A stretch of 64,000 nt of DNA, taken from contig CAUJGP010000021.1 in NCBI GenBank assembly GCA_963170155.1, positions 62,001-126,000 of the forward strand, read 5' to 3'. The position numbers and the translations under genes are program-made. The notes beneath the pieces were generated by a model. It made no database searches, was not told the DNA's origin, and saw only the letters and a program-made list of their open reading frames with translations. The stretch is from Bdellovibrionota bacterium (lineage in GTDB: Bacteria; Bdellovibrionota; Bdellovibrionia; Bdellovibrionales; Bdellovibrionaceae). Every line of letters begins with the position of its first letter. Position 1 is the first letter of the stretch. This document shows positions 25,562-34,012 of this stretch, one piece after another.

Positions 25562-27505
25562 ATGTTAAGGAAATACTATCGTTTGATACGTCAACGTGTA
25601 TTCTCGTTCCACCAAAAGCGATCTTTGGTGGAAATTTTGGAATTTGCTCATTCATCGCCTACGACTTTTCGCGAAGTTATTTTATGGTTTGAGGATTTAG
25701 TTGAGTGGATTAACTCACCGATTAACTCTCAGCAAGGCCTTACGGGAAGTCATCCTCAAATCATACGCATTAAGATGCTGGTGAAAACCCTTCAGGAAAA
25801 TGAGAAGTACCGTATCGCTGTTCAAAACTTAGTAAAAACTGTTTTGATAAAAACAGATCCCCTGGATTTTTACTCTGATGCTGGGTTGATCAACTCCCAT
25901 GCTTTTTTTAGAGAGTTAATGGATCGAGTGATTCTTCGTCATTTGCCCTCTCATCGAAACTATGAAAATTTATCAGTTCTCATGGAAGAGCTTTTCAAGG
26001 GAGAGGCCGATGCGGTGTGGATTGAAGCCCTTCCAGTAAATCTTCTGGTTCAAATGGGAGAGGTCTTGCAATTTGAACCAGAATTTTTAGCAAAGCTTCA
26101 GAGAAAATACTATGAATCTTTGATTCATGCTTTTCGAATACTCTCTGTGCGATTAGCAAGCTTGTCCTCTTTTGTGGAGTTTCGAAATCGTGTGCTCGCT
26201 CAAGACCGATTTTTACTCATTCAATCTTTGGAAAATCAAAATATCGAAATTCTAGCCACGGCAGAAAAAATTGTTGAAGAAGTTTACCAGTCTCTTGAAG
26301 AATCAGGTGTTAGTATTGAGTTGGTGTTTCTTCTTGAAAGGATGAGGAACCTTTTGGGACGACTGCGGTTGATTGAAGAGGCTGTGAACAATCCTGCTTC
26401 AGTAAGTCAACACCTTCGTTTTGTAGGCGCGATTCTTAAGGCTCAGGAAGAAAAAAACTCTGTCATTAGTTTTTTGTCGTCAAACCTGCAGTTACTTTCT
26501 ATTAAAATCACGGAACGCTCTGGGGTTACAGGAGAGCATTACATTGCTCGAACAGCGAAGGAATCACGTCAGTTGTTTTTTTCTGCAGCAGGTGGAGGCT
26601 TAGTCACTGTTCTTACGACGTTGATTAAATCAGGTGTTTCGAAGTTGGGATTGCCACTGTTTGTAGAGGGATTTTTAGCATGGGTTAATTATTCCGTGAG
26701 TTTTATGTTCATGCAGGCTTTTCACATGACATTAGCTACGAAAACTCCCGCGATGACAGCGTCAGTTTTAGCCGCAAAGCTTAAAAATGTTCAAAGTGCT
26801 GAAGAGAAAAAAGCTTTTCTTCAGGAAGTGCGGGCTATTTTTCGTTCCGGATTTCTTGCGATCCTAGGAAATGTGTTATTTGTGATTTTGGGTTCTGTTA
26901 TTTTGGATATGATTATTTTTGCAGTGAGTGGCTCTCATGTGTTGTCAGAGCAAACTGCTATTGACTACCTTTACGATCACCATATTTTTATGAGTTTCAC
27001 GATATGGTATGCCATCTATACAGGAGGCGTCCTTTGGCTGGGAAGCGCCATTGGTGGATGGTTTGAGAACTGGTATACCTACCGAGGGCTTCCTCACGCC
27101 CTCGAAGACAGCGTTTACTTGAAGGCGTATCTTGGTAAAGTGGGTGCTCAGCGAGTTTCTCAGTGGTTCACTCAAAGCATTATGGGGATTGCTACAAATA
27201 TCGCCCTTGGTTTTTTATTGGCTTTCTCCACTGTTTTTGGGAAGTTTATTGGGATTCCCATTGATGTACGCCATGTAACTTTATCTTCAGGAACGATTGG
27301 TTTTAGTTTGGCTGCGATTGGAGATTTTAAAAACCATGTGTGGCTTCTTGTTTTTTCTATTTCGGGGATCTTTTTTATTGGCTTGTTAAATTTAGGAGTG
27401 AGTTTTATTATTTCTCTGTTGGTGGCGGGTCAAGCTCGCGACATCAAGTTTTACCAGTATCCGATGTTGTTTAAAAATATTTTTTCCCGTAATAAAACCC
27501 AGTGA
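25562..27505 (+). CDS. 'site-specific recombinase' Gcr-family membrane protein
   Basis: 647 residues resembling the SpecificRecomb/Gcr family. The first 340 residues are soluble and helical; the rest has several membrane helices (near 375-395, 440-465, 495-515, 550-575 and 600-635) and the family pieces LATKTPAMTASVLAAKL and IGGWFENW. The family name comes from an early gonococcal report. No tyrosine or serine recombinase catalytic motif is visible here and the protein is membrane-bound, so recombinase activity is unlikely. The ATG at 25562 follows GGAG; an upstream TTG at 25547 is less likely. It lies 32 bases after ahcY and may be in the same transcript. Confidence 0.75.
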   Translation: MLRKYYRLIRQRVFSFHQKRSLVEILEFAHSSPTTFREVILWFEDLVEWINSPINSQQGLTGSHPQIIRIKMLVKTLQENEKYRIAVQNLVKTVLIKTDPLDFYSDAGLINSHAFFRELMDRVILRHLPSHRNYENLSVLMEELFKGEADAVWIEALPVNLLVQMGEVLQFEPEFLAKLQRKYYESLIHAFRILSVRLASLSSFVEFRNRVLAQDRFLLIQSLENQNIEILATAEKIVEEVYQSLEESGVSIELVFLLERMRNLLGRLRLIEEAVNNPASVSQHLRFVGAILKAQEEKNSVISFLSSNLQLLSIKITERSGVTGEHYIARTAKESRQLFFSAAGGGLVTVLTTLIKSGVSKLGLPLFVEGFLAWVNYSVSFMFMQAFHMTLATKTPAMTASVLAAKLKNVQSAEEKKAFLQEVRAIFRSGFLAILGNVLFVILGSVILDMIIFAVSGSHVLSEQTAIDYLYDHHIFMSFTIWYAIYTGGVLWLGSAIGGWFENWYTYRGLPHALEDSVYLKAYLGKVGAQRVSQWFTQSIMGIATNIALGFLLAFSTVFGKFIGIPIDVRHVTLSSGTIGFSLAAIGDFKNHVWLLVFSISGIFFIGLLNLGVSFIISLLVAGQARDIKFYQYPMLFKNIFSRNKTQ

Positions 27506-27590
27506 ATGAGGTTTTTGAGATGACATAGAGGAGTTTAAAAGAACGTACACGCTGCTTGTAAATAGAATTGGGCACTTGTGAGTTTTGTTT

Positions 27591-28622
27591 TTATAAGCTT
27601 TTAAGCCCCTCGACCGGGTCCTTGTGCGACTCAAGAGTTTTTATTTTGTTGATGAAAAGCGGTAAATCGCCATTGAGTTTATCAAAGAGAGTTTGAAATT
27701 CGCTGAGGTCTTCAATGTAGGTTTTGAATAAAAGAAGTCGAGCATTGTTCAGAGGGCGTTTGTCGAAGTTTTCATAAGAAGTCGTTTTAAGCTGAGATTT
27801 GATTTCGTCCCTGAATCTTTTTTTCATTTCATTGTACTGTTCTTCGCGGAGTGCCAGATCTTCTTGAGGGTGGTTTTTAAAGACCTGATTGAGTTTTTTG
27901 ATTTCTTCAGAAATAAATTGAGAAAATATTTTTTGATCTTGATTTCCATTCTTAATGGCAATCAAGTGAGGTGAGTTTTTTCCTTCGCGCATTTCATAAA
28001 AAAGTTCTGTTCCTTTGTCGCCAATAAACGTAGCCAATCGCTCGTTAAAATCAGCGTGGCTTTTAATATAAAGAGTCGCATGAACAGATTCATGAATAAC
28101 GGTGTTGACGAGGTCTTCTTCTTTGTAGCGCAACATCGAAGATAGAATGGGATCATTGAACCATCCCAGTGTGCTATAGGCGCTCACCCCTCGAACATAG
28201 GTATCATAACCTTTCTTTTGGAGTTCTTTTTCTTCTTCTTTGGCATCAACTTCATTGGGGAAGCCTTTATAGGGGACAGATCCCACGATGGGAAAGTGCC
28301 ATAAGTAATGCTTTAGTTTCCATTTCGGAGACGCATTAACAGCCCAAACTGGATAAGGCTTCTTTAATTGAACATAGGTGGAATAATTTTTACCCACGTT
28401 TAACTTCAAGTTTTCGGAGGCAAACGCGCGGACTTCTTGAACTAAAAAAAGTTTATCTTTTTCGGGTTTGGATAAAGAATCGCTGTTTAAGGCTTTATCG
28501 ATAGGTTCTCTTTGATAGAGGATACTCATTTGGTTATAAGCACTTTTCATTAGATAAGTGATTTGGCAACCCGAGAGAAAAAATGAAAAAGCCAGCAAGG
28601 AAACTTTAGTTAAAACATCCAT
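27591..28622 (-). CDS. lipoprotein zinc metallopeptidase (putative aminopeptidase family PF10023)
   Basis: 343 residues. The signal peptide ends in the lipobox FLSGC (C19). The zinc motif HESVH occurs in VIHESVHATLYI near residue 180, with a third ligand probably in NERLATFIGDKG about 20 residues on. This matches a family annotated as putative aminopeptidase that is common in Gram-negative bacteria. The enzyme should act in the periplasm or on the outer membrane. It overlaps the upstream beta-barrel gene by 13 bases and is the last gene of a TonB-like / beta-barrel / peptidase operon. Confidence 0.85.
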   Translation of the reverse strand: MDVLTKVSLLAFSFFLSGCQITYLMKSAYNQMSILYQREPIDKALNSDSLSKPEKDKLFLVQEVRAFASENLKLNVGKNYSTYVQLKKPYPVWAVNASPKWKLKHYLWHFPIVGSVPYKGFPNEVDAKEEEKELQKKGYDTYVRGVSAYSTLGWFNDPILSSMLRYKEEDLVNTVIHESVHATLYIKSHADFNERLATFIGDKGTELFYEMREGKNSPHLIAIKNGNQDQKIFSQFISEEIKKLNQVFKNHPQEDLALREEQYNEMKKRFRDEIKSQLKTTSYENFDKRPLNNARLLLFKTYIEDLSEFQTLFDKLNGDLPLFINKIKTLESHKDPVEGLKSL

Positions 28623-29317
28623 GTCATTCCAGTGCGACTGGCTAAATCATTGGTGGATGTGGCATCGTCTTTCCATACATCTAGGCTGGTTGAGAGACCA
28701 AAGTTTTTGGTGAGTTTTATTTTAAGGCCAACACCATAGGAGGGCACATAACCCGGTTTTGGATTGGTTTGAAACGCAGCGGTACCGGCATCCTGAGTGA
28801 TTTGTCGTTTTTCTATATAGGCTACGCCGCCTTTAATAAAAGGTTGGAATGTGGATTGGCGATCAGCAAAGCCCAGAATCAAGTCGCTGCCATAGATAGA
28901 GGAGTGTTGAGTGATCGTTTTTGCAGGGTAATTGGGTTCGGTTTCTTTGCGGACGGCGAGCCCTTTCGTATAGCTAAGTTCTAGAGCAATGTTCTCCCAA
29001 AAATAAAAAGAAACAGATCCAGAAACCATTTCTGATTCAACGTAGTTATTGTTACTAAAGGACGTTTTCTTATAGCTTTGAGAGACGCCAAATTCTGTGT
29101 ATATCGCATGGAGATCTATATTGAAGAATAAAATAAAAAGACTCAAGAATACTGAAATAGGAGAAATTAAAACAAAATGTGAATATAAATAAGAGAGGTA
29201 TTTTTTTGTTATCTTCGCAAGAGAGATGATTTCACTCAGGAGGTAGGGAAAAAAAGTTTTCACATGGGTATTAGAAAAATCTTGGAATGACATAGATTCA
29301 ACATAGTATGTTGTCAC
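28610..29317 (-). CDS. outer-membrane beta-barrel protein
   Basis: About 165 residues at the C-terminus show alternating beta strands typical of a small eight-strand OmpA/OmpX-like barrel, ending in a terminal Phe (GMTWMF), the outer-membrane sorting signal. A hydrophobic segment that would be the signal sequence ends near residue 69 (SLFILFFNIDLHA). That leaves an unusual 45-residue stretch before it, so the real start probably lies downstream of the GTG at 29317; no internal start has a good ribosome-binding site. It sits between a TonB-like gene and a lipoprotein peptidase gene in one operon. Confidence 0.7.
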   Translation of the reverse strand: MTTYYVESMSFQDFSNTHVKTFFPYLLSEIISLAKITKKYLSYLYSHFVLISPISVFLSLFILFFNIDLHAIYTEFGVSQSYKKTSFSNNNYVESEMVSGSVSFYFWENIALELSYTKGLAVRKETEPNYPAKTITQHSSIYGSDLILGFADRQSTFQPFIKGGVAYIEKRQITQDAGTAAFQTNPKPGYVPSYGVGLKIKLTKNFGLSTSLDVWKDDATSTNDLASRTGMTWMF

Positions 29318-29339
29318 GAACTTGGGCAGTCCTGAGTTT

Positions 29340-30233
29340 TTAATAAACGGTAAATAAGTACTTAAGTACGATAAGACCCTCTTCGTTTACAATTCCTTTA
29401 GGTGGATGAGGAAAGAAATCAGCCTTTTCAAAGGCTGATATGGCGGCTTCATCAAATCCTTTCACCCCTGAGCTCTTTAACAACGAAACCCGAATGAGTT
29501 TTCCTGTAGGGTTTAGAATAACGTCGAGTCGGGTGCTCCACCCTCCTTGGGGTCGAAGGAGATTGGCCGTACGTATAAGTTTTGCTTCCCGAGTGACATC
29601 TTCTTCCCATGGTGGGCGAATCATTTCTTCAATGCGTGAGTAAAAAGAATAATACAAATGGCGATCCGTATTGAGGGCTGTAAATTGACCGAGTTCAACC
29701 TTTTTTTTAAGGTCATTACCAAAAGTGGAAGCGCCCGCATCCAGTGGGTTGGAGTGTGGCAAAGAGTTATTGGAATTCCTTGTGAGGTCTGAATTATGGA
29801 TTTGATTTATTGAGTCTGATGATTGTGGATCCGTATCCTTTTTATGGGTTCTGGAGGAAGACTCCGCAGAGGGCGATTGATGATTATTTCCCGTAGAAGA
29901 AGGTTGATTCCATCTGTTTTTTGTCAGACCAAAAAGCTGAGCTTTTGTTTCTTTTTTTACCCGCTGCACTTTTTCTGATAAAATATCGACTTTCTTTTTA
30001 AGTTGTTCGAGAGAATCATCAATAAGCTCTTTGGGGGCCTCAGCAAAGCGCAAGGGAACTGGGTGAGTTTGCGTTTCATTTTTCTCAGGATCAGTTTCGA
30101 TCATACTCACTTCAATACGATTTTTATTGTTGTTAAGATTGAGTTTATAAGGTTGTATGGAGTACGTGCCCCAGTAACCACTGAGGTGCAGAAAGAGGCT
30201 GAGTAAAATAAATAGGGTGAGAAATTGTCTCAT
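29340..30233 (-). CDS. TonB-like protein
   Basis: 297 residues. An N-terminal membrane anchor (FLTLFILLSLFLHLSG) is followed by a coiled stretch (LEQLKKKVDILSEKVQRV near 75-95), a long Ser/Asn/Pro-rich region, and a C-terminal TonB domain (LDVILNPTGKLIRVSLLKSSGVKGFDEAA... ADFFPHPP). TonB couples the proton gradient of the inner membrane to outer-membrane transporters through ExbB/ExbD; those genes are not in this window. The ATG at 30233 has no ribosome-binding site and lies only about five bases from the predicted transcription start, so translation may be leaderless. The neighbouring beta-barrel could be its partner, by inference. Confidence 0.75.
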   Translation of the reverse strand: MRQFLTLFILLSLFLHLSGYWGTYSIQPYKLNLNNNKNRIEVSMIETDPEKNETQTHPVPLRFAEAPKELIDDSLEQLKKKVDILSEKVQRVKKETKAQLFGLTKNRWNQPSSTGNNHQSPSAESSSRTHKKDTDPQSSDSINQIHNSDLTRNSNNSLPHSNPLDAGASTFGNDLKKKVELGQFTALNTDRHLYYSFYSRIEEMIRPPWEEDVTREAKLIRTANLLRPQGGWSTRLDVILNPTGKLIRVSLLKSSGVKGFDEAAISAFEKADFFPHPPKGIVNEEGLIVLKYLFTVY

Positions 30234-30244
30234 AGTCGAGGATT

Positions 30245-30274
30245 AATATATTTCTTAGAGCTGGAAAATGGCAA
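30245..30274 (-). promoter_or_regulatory. putative sigma-70 promoter of the tonB-like operon
   Basis: On the minus strand TTGCCA (30269-30274), 18 bases, TATATT (30245-30250): five of six matches in each hexamer. The start of transcription would fall near 30238, almost at the ATG at 30233. Confidence 0.55.
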
Positions 30275-30354
30275 CTAATAATGATAAGGCCAGCTATTCA
30301 TTAGCATTGTTAGAGTGATTTATTTTAAATAAAATGTTGAAGGGAGCTTCAGTG

Positions 30355-31314
30355 ATGAAAAATGAAATCTGCAAAATTTGGAATTCACAAAAACAACATT
30401 TAGTAAGTAACTTGTTTTTAATATTGATATTTACAGCCATAACAGCGGGGTCGATGAAGGTTTTTGCTGATGCCAGTCACTGCGCTAATCCTCTAGAGCT
30501 GTCCATTGGCAATCAGGTAAAAATGAGATTTTGTGAAATTCCCGCTAATTCAGCAGTGATGATTGGCAGCGAAAATGGTGGCGATGATGAAAAGCCTGTG
30601 AAAGCGAGAAGTTTTAAAGAATTTCATGTGGCTCAATTTGAGGTTTCGCGGCTTCAATATCGGACTGTGATGGGTTCGGAGCCATGGGAGAGAAGGGGAT
30701 ATCTTCAAAATGATGATCATCACCCTGCTGTCTATATGTCTTATGAAGAAGCTCAGCAGTTTGCGAGTGCTTTAAATTCAATGGATCCCACCGCCATTTA
30801 TCGTTTGCCCACAGAAGCGGAATTTGAGTATGCAGCTCGGGCAGGAACCACCACTCACTATTATTGGGGAGATGAGATGGATGCCAACTTTGCTTATTTT
30901 TGGGGGAATACTGAAATCACGGGACCTTATGACCGTGCCGTGAATTCTTGTCCTATGCCAACTTCAGTACTATCGCCATTCGCACCAGTATCACCCATGG
31001 ATGTTCGACGATCGGGGTATTGTGCAAATGGATTTGGTCTTTATCATATACTTGGTAATGCTTGGGAGTGGACAGAAGATATTTATAAAGAAAATTATAC
31101 AAATGCTCCAGTCGATGGGCATATCGCTGTCAAGAGCGATGATGAACGGGCCCTCAGCTATAGTCGTGTTGTTCGTGGTGGAGGTTGGAATAGCATGGCT
31201 TCAGAATTACGTTCTGCTTTTCGTGGAGTCGCTGGACCAGAGCAACGTCGACATGTGGCTTTAGGGTTTCGCCTTGTGAGAATTCCCAAATCAGAAAGCT
31301 CTATTAATAAATAA
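30355..31314 (+). CDS. exported FGE-sulfatase (SUMF1-like) domain protein
   Basis: 319 residues. A signal peptide (about residues 20-40, ending VFADA) precedes a formylglycine-generating-enzyme-like domain: FEVSRLQYRTVMG, HPAVYMSYEEAQQFASAL, YRLPTEAEFEYAARAGT, GLYHILGNAWEWTED and VVRGGGWNS near the end. In true FGE the domain oxidises a sulfatase Cys; most bacterial relatives have other or unknown roles, including ligand binding on the surface. The catalytic Cys pair is not evident. The ATG at 30355 (AGGGAG upstream) is preferred to the ATG at 30334. Confidence 0.85.
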   Translation: MKNEICKIWNSQKQHLVSNLFLILIFTAITAGSMKVFADASHCANPLELSIGNQVKMRFCEIPANSAVMIGSENGGDDEKPVKARSFKEFHVAQFEVSRLQYRTVMGSEPWERRGYLQNDDHHPAVYMSYEEAQQFASALNSMDPTAIYRLPTEAEFEYAARAGTTTHYYWGDEMDANFAYFWGNTEITGPYDRAVNSCPMPTSVLSPFAPVSPMDVRRSGYCANGFGLYHILGNAWEWTEDIYKENYTNAPVDGHIAVKSDDERALSYSRVVRGGGWNSMASELRSAFRGVAGPEQRRHVALGFRLVRIPKSESSINK

Positions 31315-31336
31315 AATTTATCTATGTAAGTTCCCA

Positions 31337-31435
31337 CTAAAAGTCTTGAATGTCGAGAAGAACCCAATCCTTGTTTGTCTGAGTTTCGGGCACTTTGGGC
31401 TTGGGTTTTCTCATATACGCCTTGCGAGATCTCAT
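31337..31435 (-). CDS. small basic ORF (32 residues)
   Basis: The frame MRSRKAYMRKPKPKVPETQ ... DWVLLDIQDF runs from an ATG at 31435 to a TAG at 31337-31339. The second ATG, at codon 8, has AAGG five bases upstream and would give 25 residues. The Trp/acidic end resembles real protein rather than random translation, but length and lack of homologues keep this tentative. It lies opposite no other gene, between the FGE-like gene and pilZ. Confidence 0.35.
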   Translation of the reverse strand: MRSRKAYMRKPKPKVPETQTNKDWVLLDIQDF

Positions 31436-31583
31436 CCTGAGACGTCTTGAAATGAAAATTCGAATCTTTTTAAGAATTACGGTACACTTAATTTATATAT
31501 TCTTAAATTCTAAAATGATTGATTTCTCTAAAGTCTCCGAATGAAACGCCGAAAATGAAGTATAAGGGTGGGAGGTGTAGTCC

Positions 31584-32090
31584 ATGGGTGATATTATTGA
31601 TTTAAAAGGTCGTCGAACCAGTGAAAGTGAAAAAGTAGTTGAAAACCCTCCAACTCCAGTAATGGATATTACCGAGATCCGGGAAAAACAGATTCAGCAA
31701 GAGCGACGTATTGCTAAGAGAACCGTGATTGATGGATTAGTGGGATTTTCGGTGGTGATTCCTGGACGCGGTTTATTGAAAGTGGATTTATTTGATGTAT
31801 CGAGAGGAGGGCTTGCTTTTGATATCAACATGGAGTCAGGCCATTTCCGCGATCATGAAGAGGTGGCTGTCCGTTTTTACTTTAGTCAAACGAGTTACTT
31901 TCCCTTCTATGTGAAAATAACCAGCTCGCGTGTTTTTGCCGATGAAGGGTTCACTCGGCATGGCGCTAATTTCAGTTCAGACTTGTCTGATATGACAGTC
32001 ATTGGGCACTTTGTTGATTTTATTGAATCTGTCTCTTTGAGCCTCAGAAAAGATAATGGTGACTTGTTTATCAATGAATTTGGTGGATAA
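31584..32090 (+). CDS. PilZ-domain protein (cyclic-di-GMP receptor type)
   Basis: 168 residues. The c-di-GMP-binding signature is present: RRIAKR near residue 42 for the RxxxR element and DVSRGGLAF near 73 for DxSxxG. The N-terminal 38 residues are polar. PilZ proteins transmit c-di-GMP levels to motility or secretion machinery by contact. A GGGAGG site precedes the ATG. It lies just upstream of the PIN-PhoH gene, with a 117-base gap. Confidence 0.85.
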   Translation: MGDIIDLKGRRTSESEKVVENPPTPVMDITEIREKQIQQERRIAKRTVIDGLVGFSVVIPGRGLLKVDLFDVSRGGLAFDINMESGHFRDHEEVAVRFYFSQTSYFPFYVKITSSRVFADEGFTRHGANFSSDLSDMTVIGHFVDFIESVSLSLRKDNGDLFINEFGG

Positions 32091-32207
32091 AGTTATTTTG
32101 CAGCATGTAAGTTTAAATTCTTTTTAATAGTTAACTAGACTTTCGCTCAGCCCTCGTTTGCAATGGATGATAGGGTAATATCATCCATGGTGATCTTGGA
32201 GGGTTCT

Positions 32208-33521
32208 TTGGCAAAATTGAAACGTCGTAAAATAGTGGTCGATACAAATGTCATTTTATTTGATGCATTAGCGATTTGTAAATTTCAAGAGGCCGATGTT
32301 TATGTTCCTATTTCCGTGATTGAGGAAGTGGATCGCTTCAAGAGGGATTTGGGCGAGAATGGCCGGAACGCCCGTCAATTCAGTCGTTTTGTGGATGTGC
32401 TGCGAGAAAAAGGTTCTTTATCCGGAGGAGTTCAGCTGGATAACAGTGAAACCATTATTTTTGTTACTATTGATGCTGCTCAGATGGGTTTGTTTCACGA
32501 AGATAAGGTGGATAACCGAATTTTAGCAACAGCCTTGGCTTTGCAAAAGCAATATCCAAAGTTTCCAGTGGAATTAATTACCAAAGACATTAACCTTCGC
32601 ATTAAAGCTGACGTTGTAGGCGTTCAAGCAAAAGACTATGAACCGGAAAGCGTTTCCGCTGATGAACTTTATGAAGGCTATAAAGAAATTGATGTTACAT
32701 CTGAGCAGATTGATCAATTTTATCATGAAAAGCGTTTTGTAGTTCCTGGAACAACCAAAGTTTACGCTAATGAATATGTCATTATGAAAAATACAGCCAA
32801 TAGCAATCATAGTGCCGTAGGGCGCTATTGCCACAAAGAAAAGGCGATTGTTCCGTTAGTGGTTCATACAGACAACATCTGGGGCATTCATCCCAGAAAT
32901 GTGGAGCAGAGCTTTGCTTTGGACAGCTTACTCAATGACGAGATTTTATTTGTATCGCTGGTGGGTAAAGCTGGGACAGGAAAAACTTTGCTCGCCATTG
33001 CCGCTGGTTTGCACAAGACTCTTGATGAGGGACGCTTTCAAAGATTATTAGTCAGCCGTCCTATTTTTCCGATGGGACGAGATATTGGTTATTTGCCAGG
33101 CGACATTGAGCAGAAATTGAACCCTTGGATGCAGCCTATTTTTGATAACGTAGAGTTTTTGATGGGGGCCGATAAAAAAGCTGCGGGTAGAGCACAAGAG
33201 CTCATCAATCAAGGGATGTTGAACATTGAACCTCTCACTTATATCCGCGGTCGCAGCATTCCTAAACAATATTTGATTGTTGATGAAGCGCAAAATTTAA
33301 CCCCTCATGAAATTAAAACAATCGTAACTCGAGCGGGTCAGGGAACTAAAGTTGTTTTAACGGGAGATGTTTATCAAATCGATAATCCTTATGTAGATGC
33401 CGCAAACTCTGGTTTGACCTACGCTGTAGAGCGATTTAAGGGGCACCCTATTTCAGGTCATATTACCTTATCTAAGGGAGAGCGTTCAGAGTTGGCAGAA
33501 CTTGCCGCAAATATTTTATAA
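32208..33521 (+). CDS. PIN-PhoH fusion protein (PhoH2-like RNase/helicase)
   Basis: About 437 residues. The N-terminal PIN ribonuclease domain has acidic residues in VVDTNVILFD, EEVDRFKR and HEDKVDNRILATAL. The C-terminal PhoH ATPase has Walker A GKAGTGKTLL near residue 270 and Walker B YLIVDEAQNLTP near 370. PIN-PhoH (PhoH2) proteins unwind and cut RNA. The TTG at 32208 is preferred: GGAGGG stands four bases before it and it gives MAKLKRRKIVVDTN, the usual N-terminus. The ATG at 32163 or 32187 would add 7-15 residues but lack a ribosome-binding site. Confidence 0.9.
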   Translation: MAKLKRRKIVVDTNVILFDALAICKFQEADVYVPISVIEEVDRFKRDLGENGRNARQFSRFVDVLREKGSLSGGVQLDNSETIIFVTIDAAQMGLFHEDKVDNRILATALALQKQYPKFPVELITKDINLRIKADVVGVQAKDYEPESVSADELYEGYKEIDVTSEQIDQFYHEKRFVVPGTTKVYANEYVIMKNTANSNHSAVGRYCHKEKAIVPLVVHTDNIWGIHPRNVEQSFALDSLLNDEILFVSLVGKAGTGKTLLAIAAGLHKTLDEGRFQRLLVSRPIFPMGRDIGYLPGDIEQKLNPWMQPIFDNVEFLMGADKKAAGRAQELINQGMLNIEPLTYIRGRSIPKQYLIVDEAQNLTPHEIKTIVTRAGQGTKVVLTGDVYQIDNPYVDAANSGLTYAVERFKGHPISGHITLSKGERSELAELAANIL

Positions 33522-34012
33522 TAAATCAGTGTTACCAAATTAGAATGTGAGTTTCTCGACGGAGATTCATTAAAGTGTTTATTTTGGTTAGGTTTAAATT
33601 TTTTATCATATTTTTATTCATTAATTTATTTTCGTGAATTTGAATTTATCAATCTTTTTTGCATTTCATTTTTTTCCATCCATAGTTTGAGTTTTTATGG
33701 TGACAAAAAAACTGGCCTTCAGATTGCAAGGTTATTCATTGTGTCGCTGAAAAGATTGAGTTGGCTTCTCCTCACACAGAAATTAATGGCGTTCATTTAT
33801 TAGGCTTAAATTTTGATAAAATGAAATGAAAAATGATTCTTAAAGAGGAAAAGATTTCAATAAAGTGAAAAAAAATTGCAAAGGAAGGCAATTTGCTCCA
33901 ATGTGACTGCTGCTTATGGTGGCTCTAGTCATCTTATTCAGTGGTGTCAAAGTGACTCGATCAGAAATTAATAAGTTGAATAAAGGAAATAAAGCGCAAA
34001 GGAGCTAGCAAA
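33522..34012. pseudogene. intergenic region with coding-like remnants
   Basis: 491 bases with no intact gene. Three short stretches in different frames look protein-coding: about 33698-33751 (VTKKLAFRLQGYS), 33708-33829 (DCKVIHCVAEKIELASPH ... GLNFDKMK) and 33865-33971 (ICSNVTAAYGGSSHLIQWC). This is what a frameshifted, decaying gene leaves behind. The stretch ends at the AAGGAG site of the AMP-ligase gene, so it is also where the cluster promoter should be; no clear promoter is seen. Confidence 0.35.

Noticed and set aside
25562-27505. Site-specific recombinase as sign of a mobile element
   Set aside because: The family name is historical; the protein has several membrane helices and no recombinase catalytic motif, and no repeats or integrase genes flank it.
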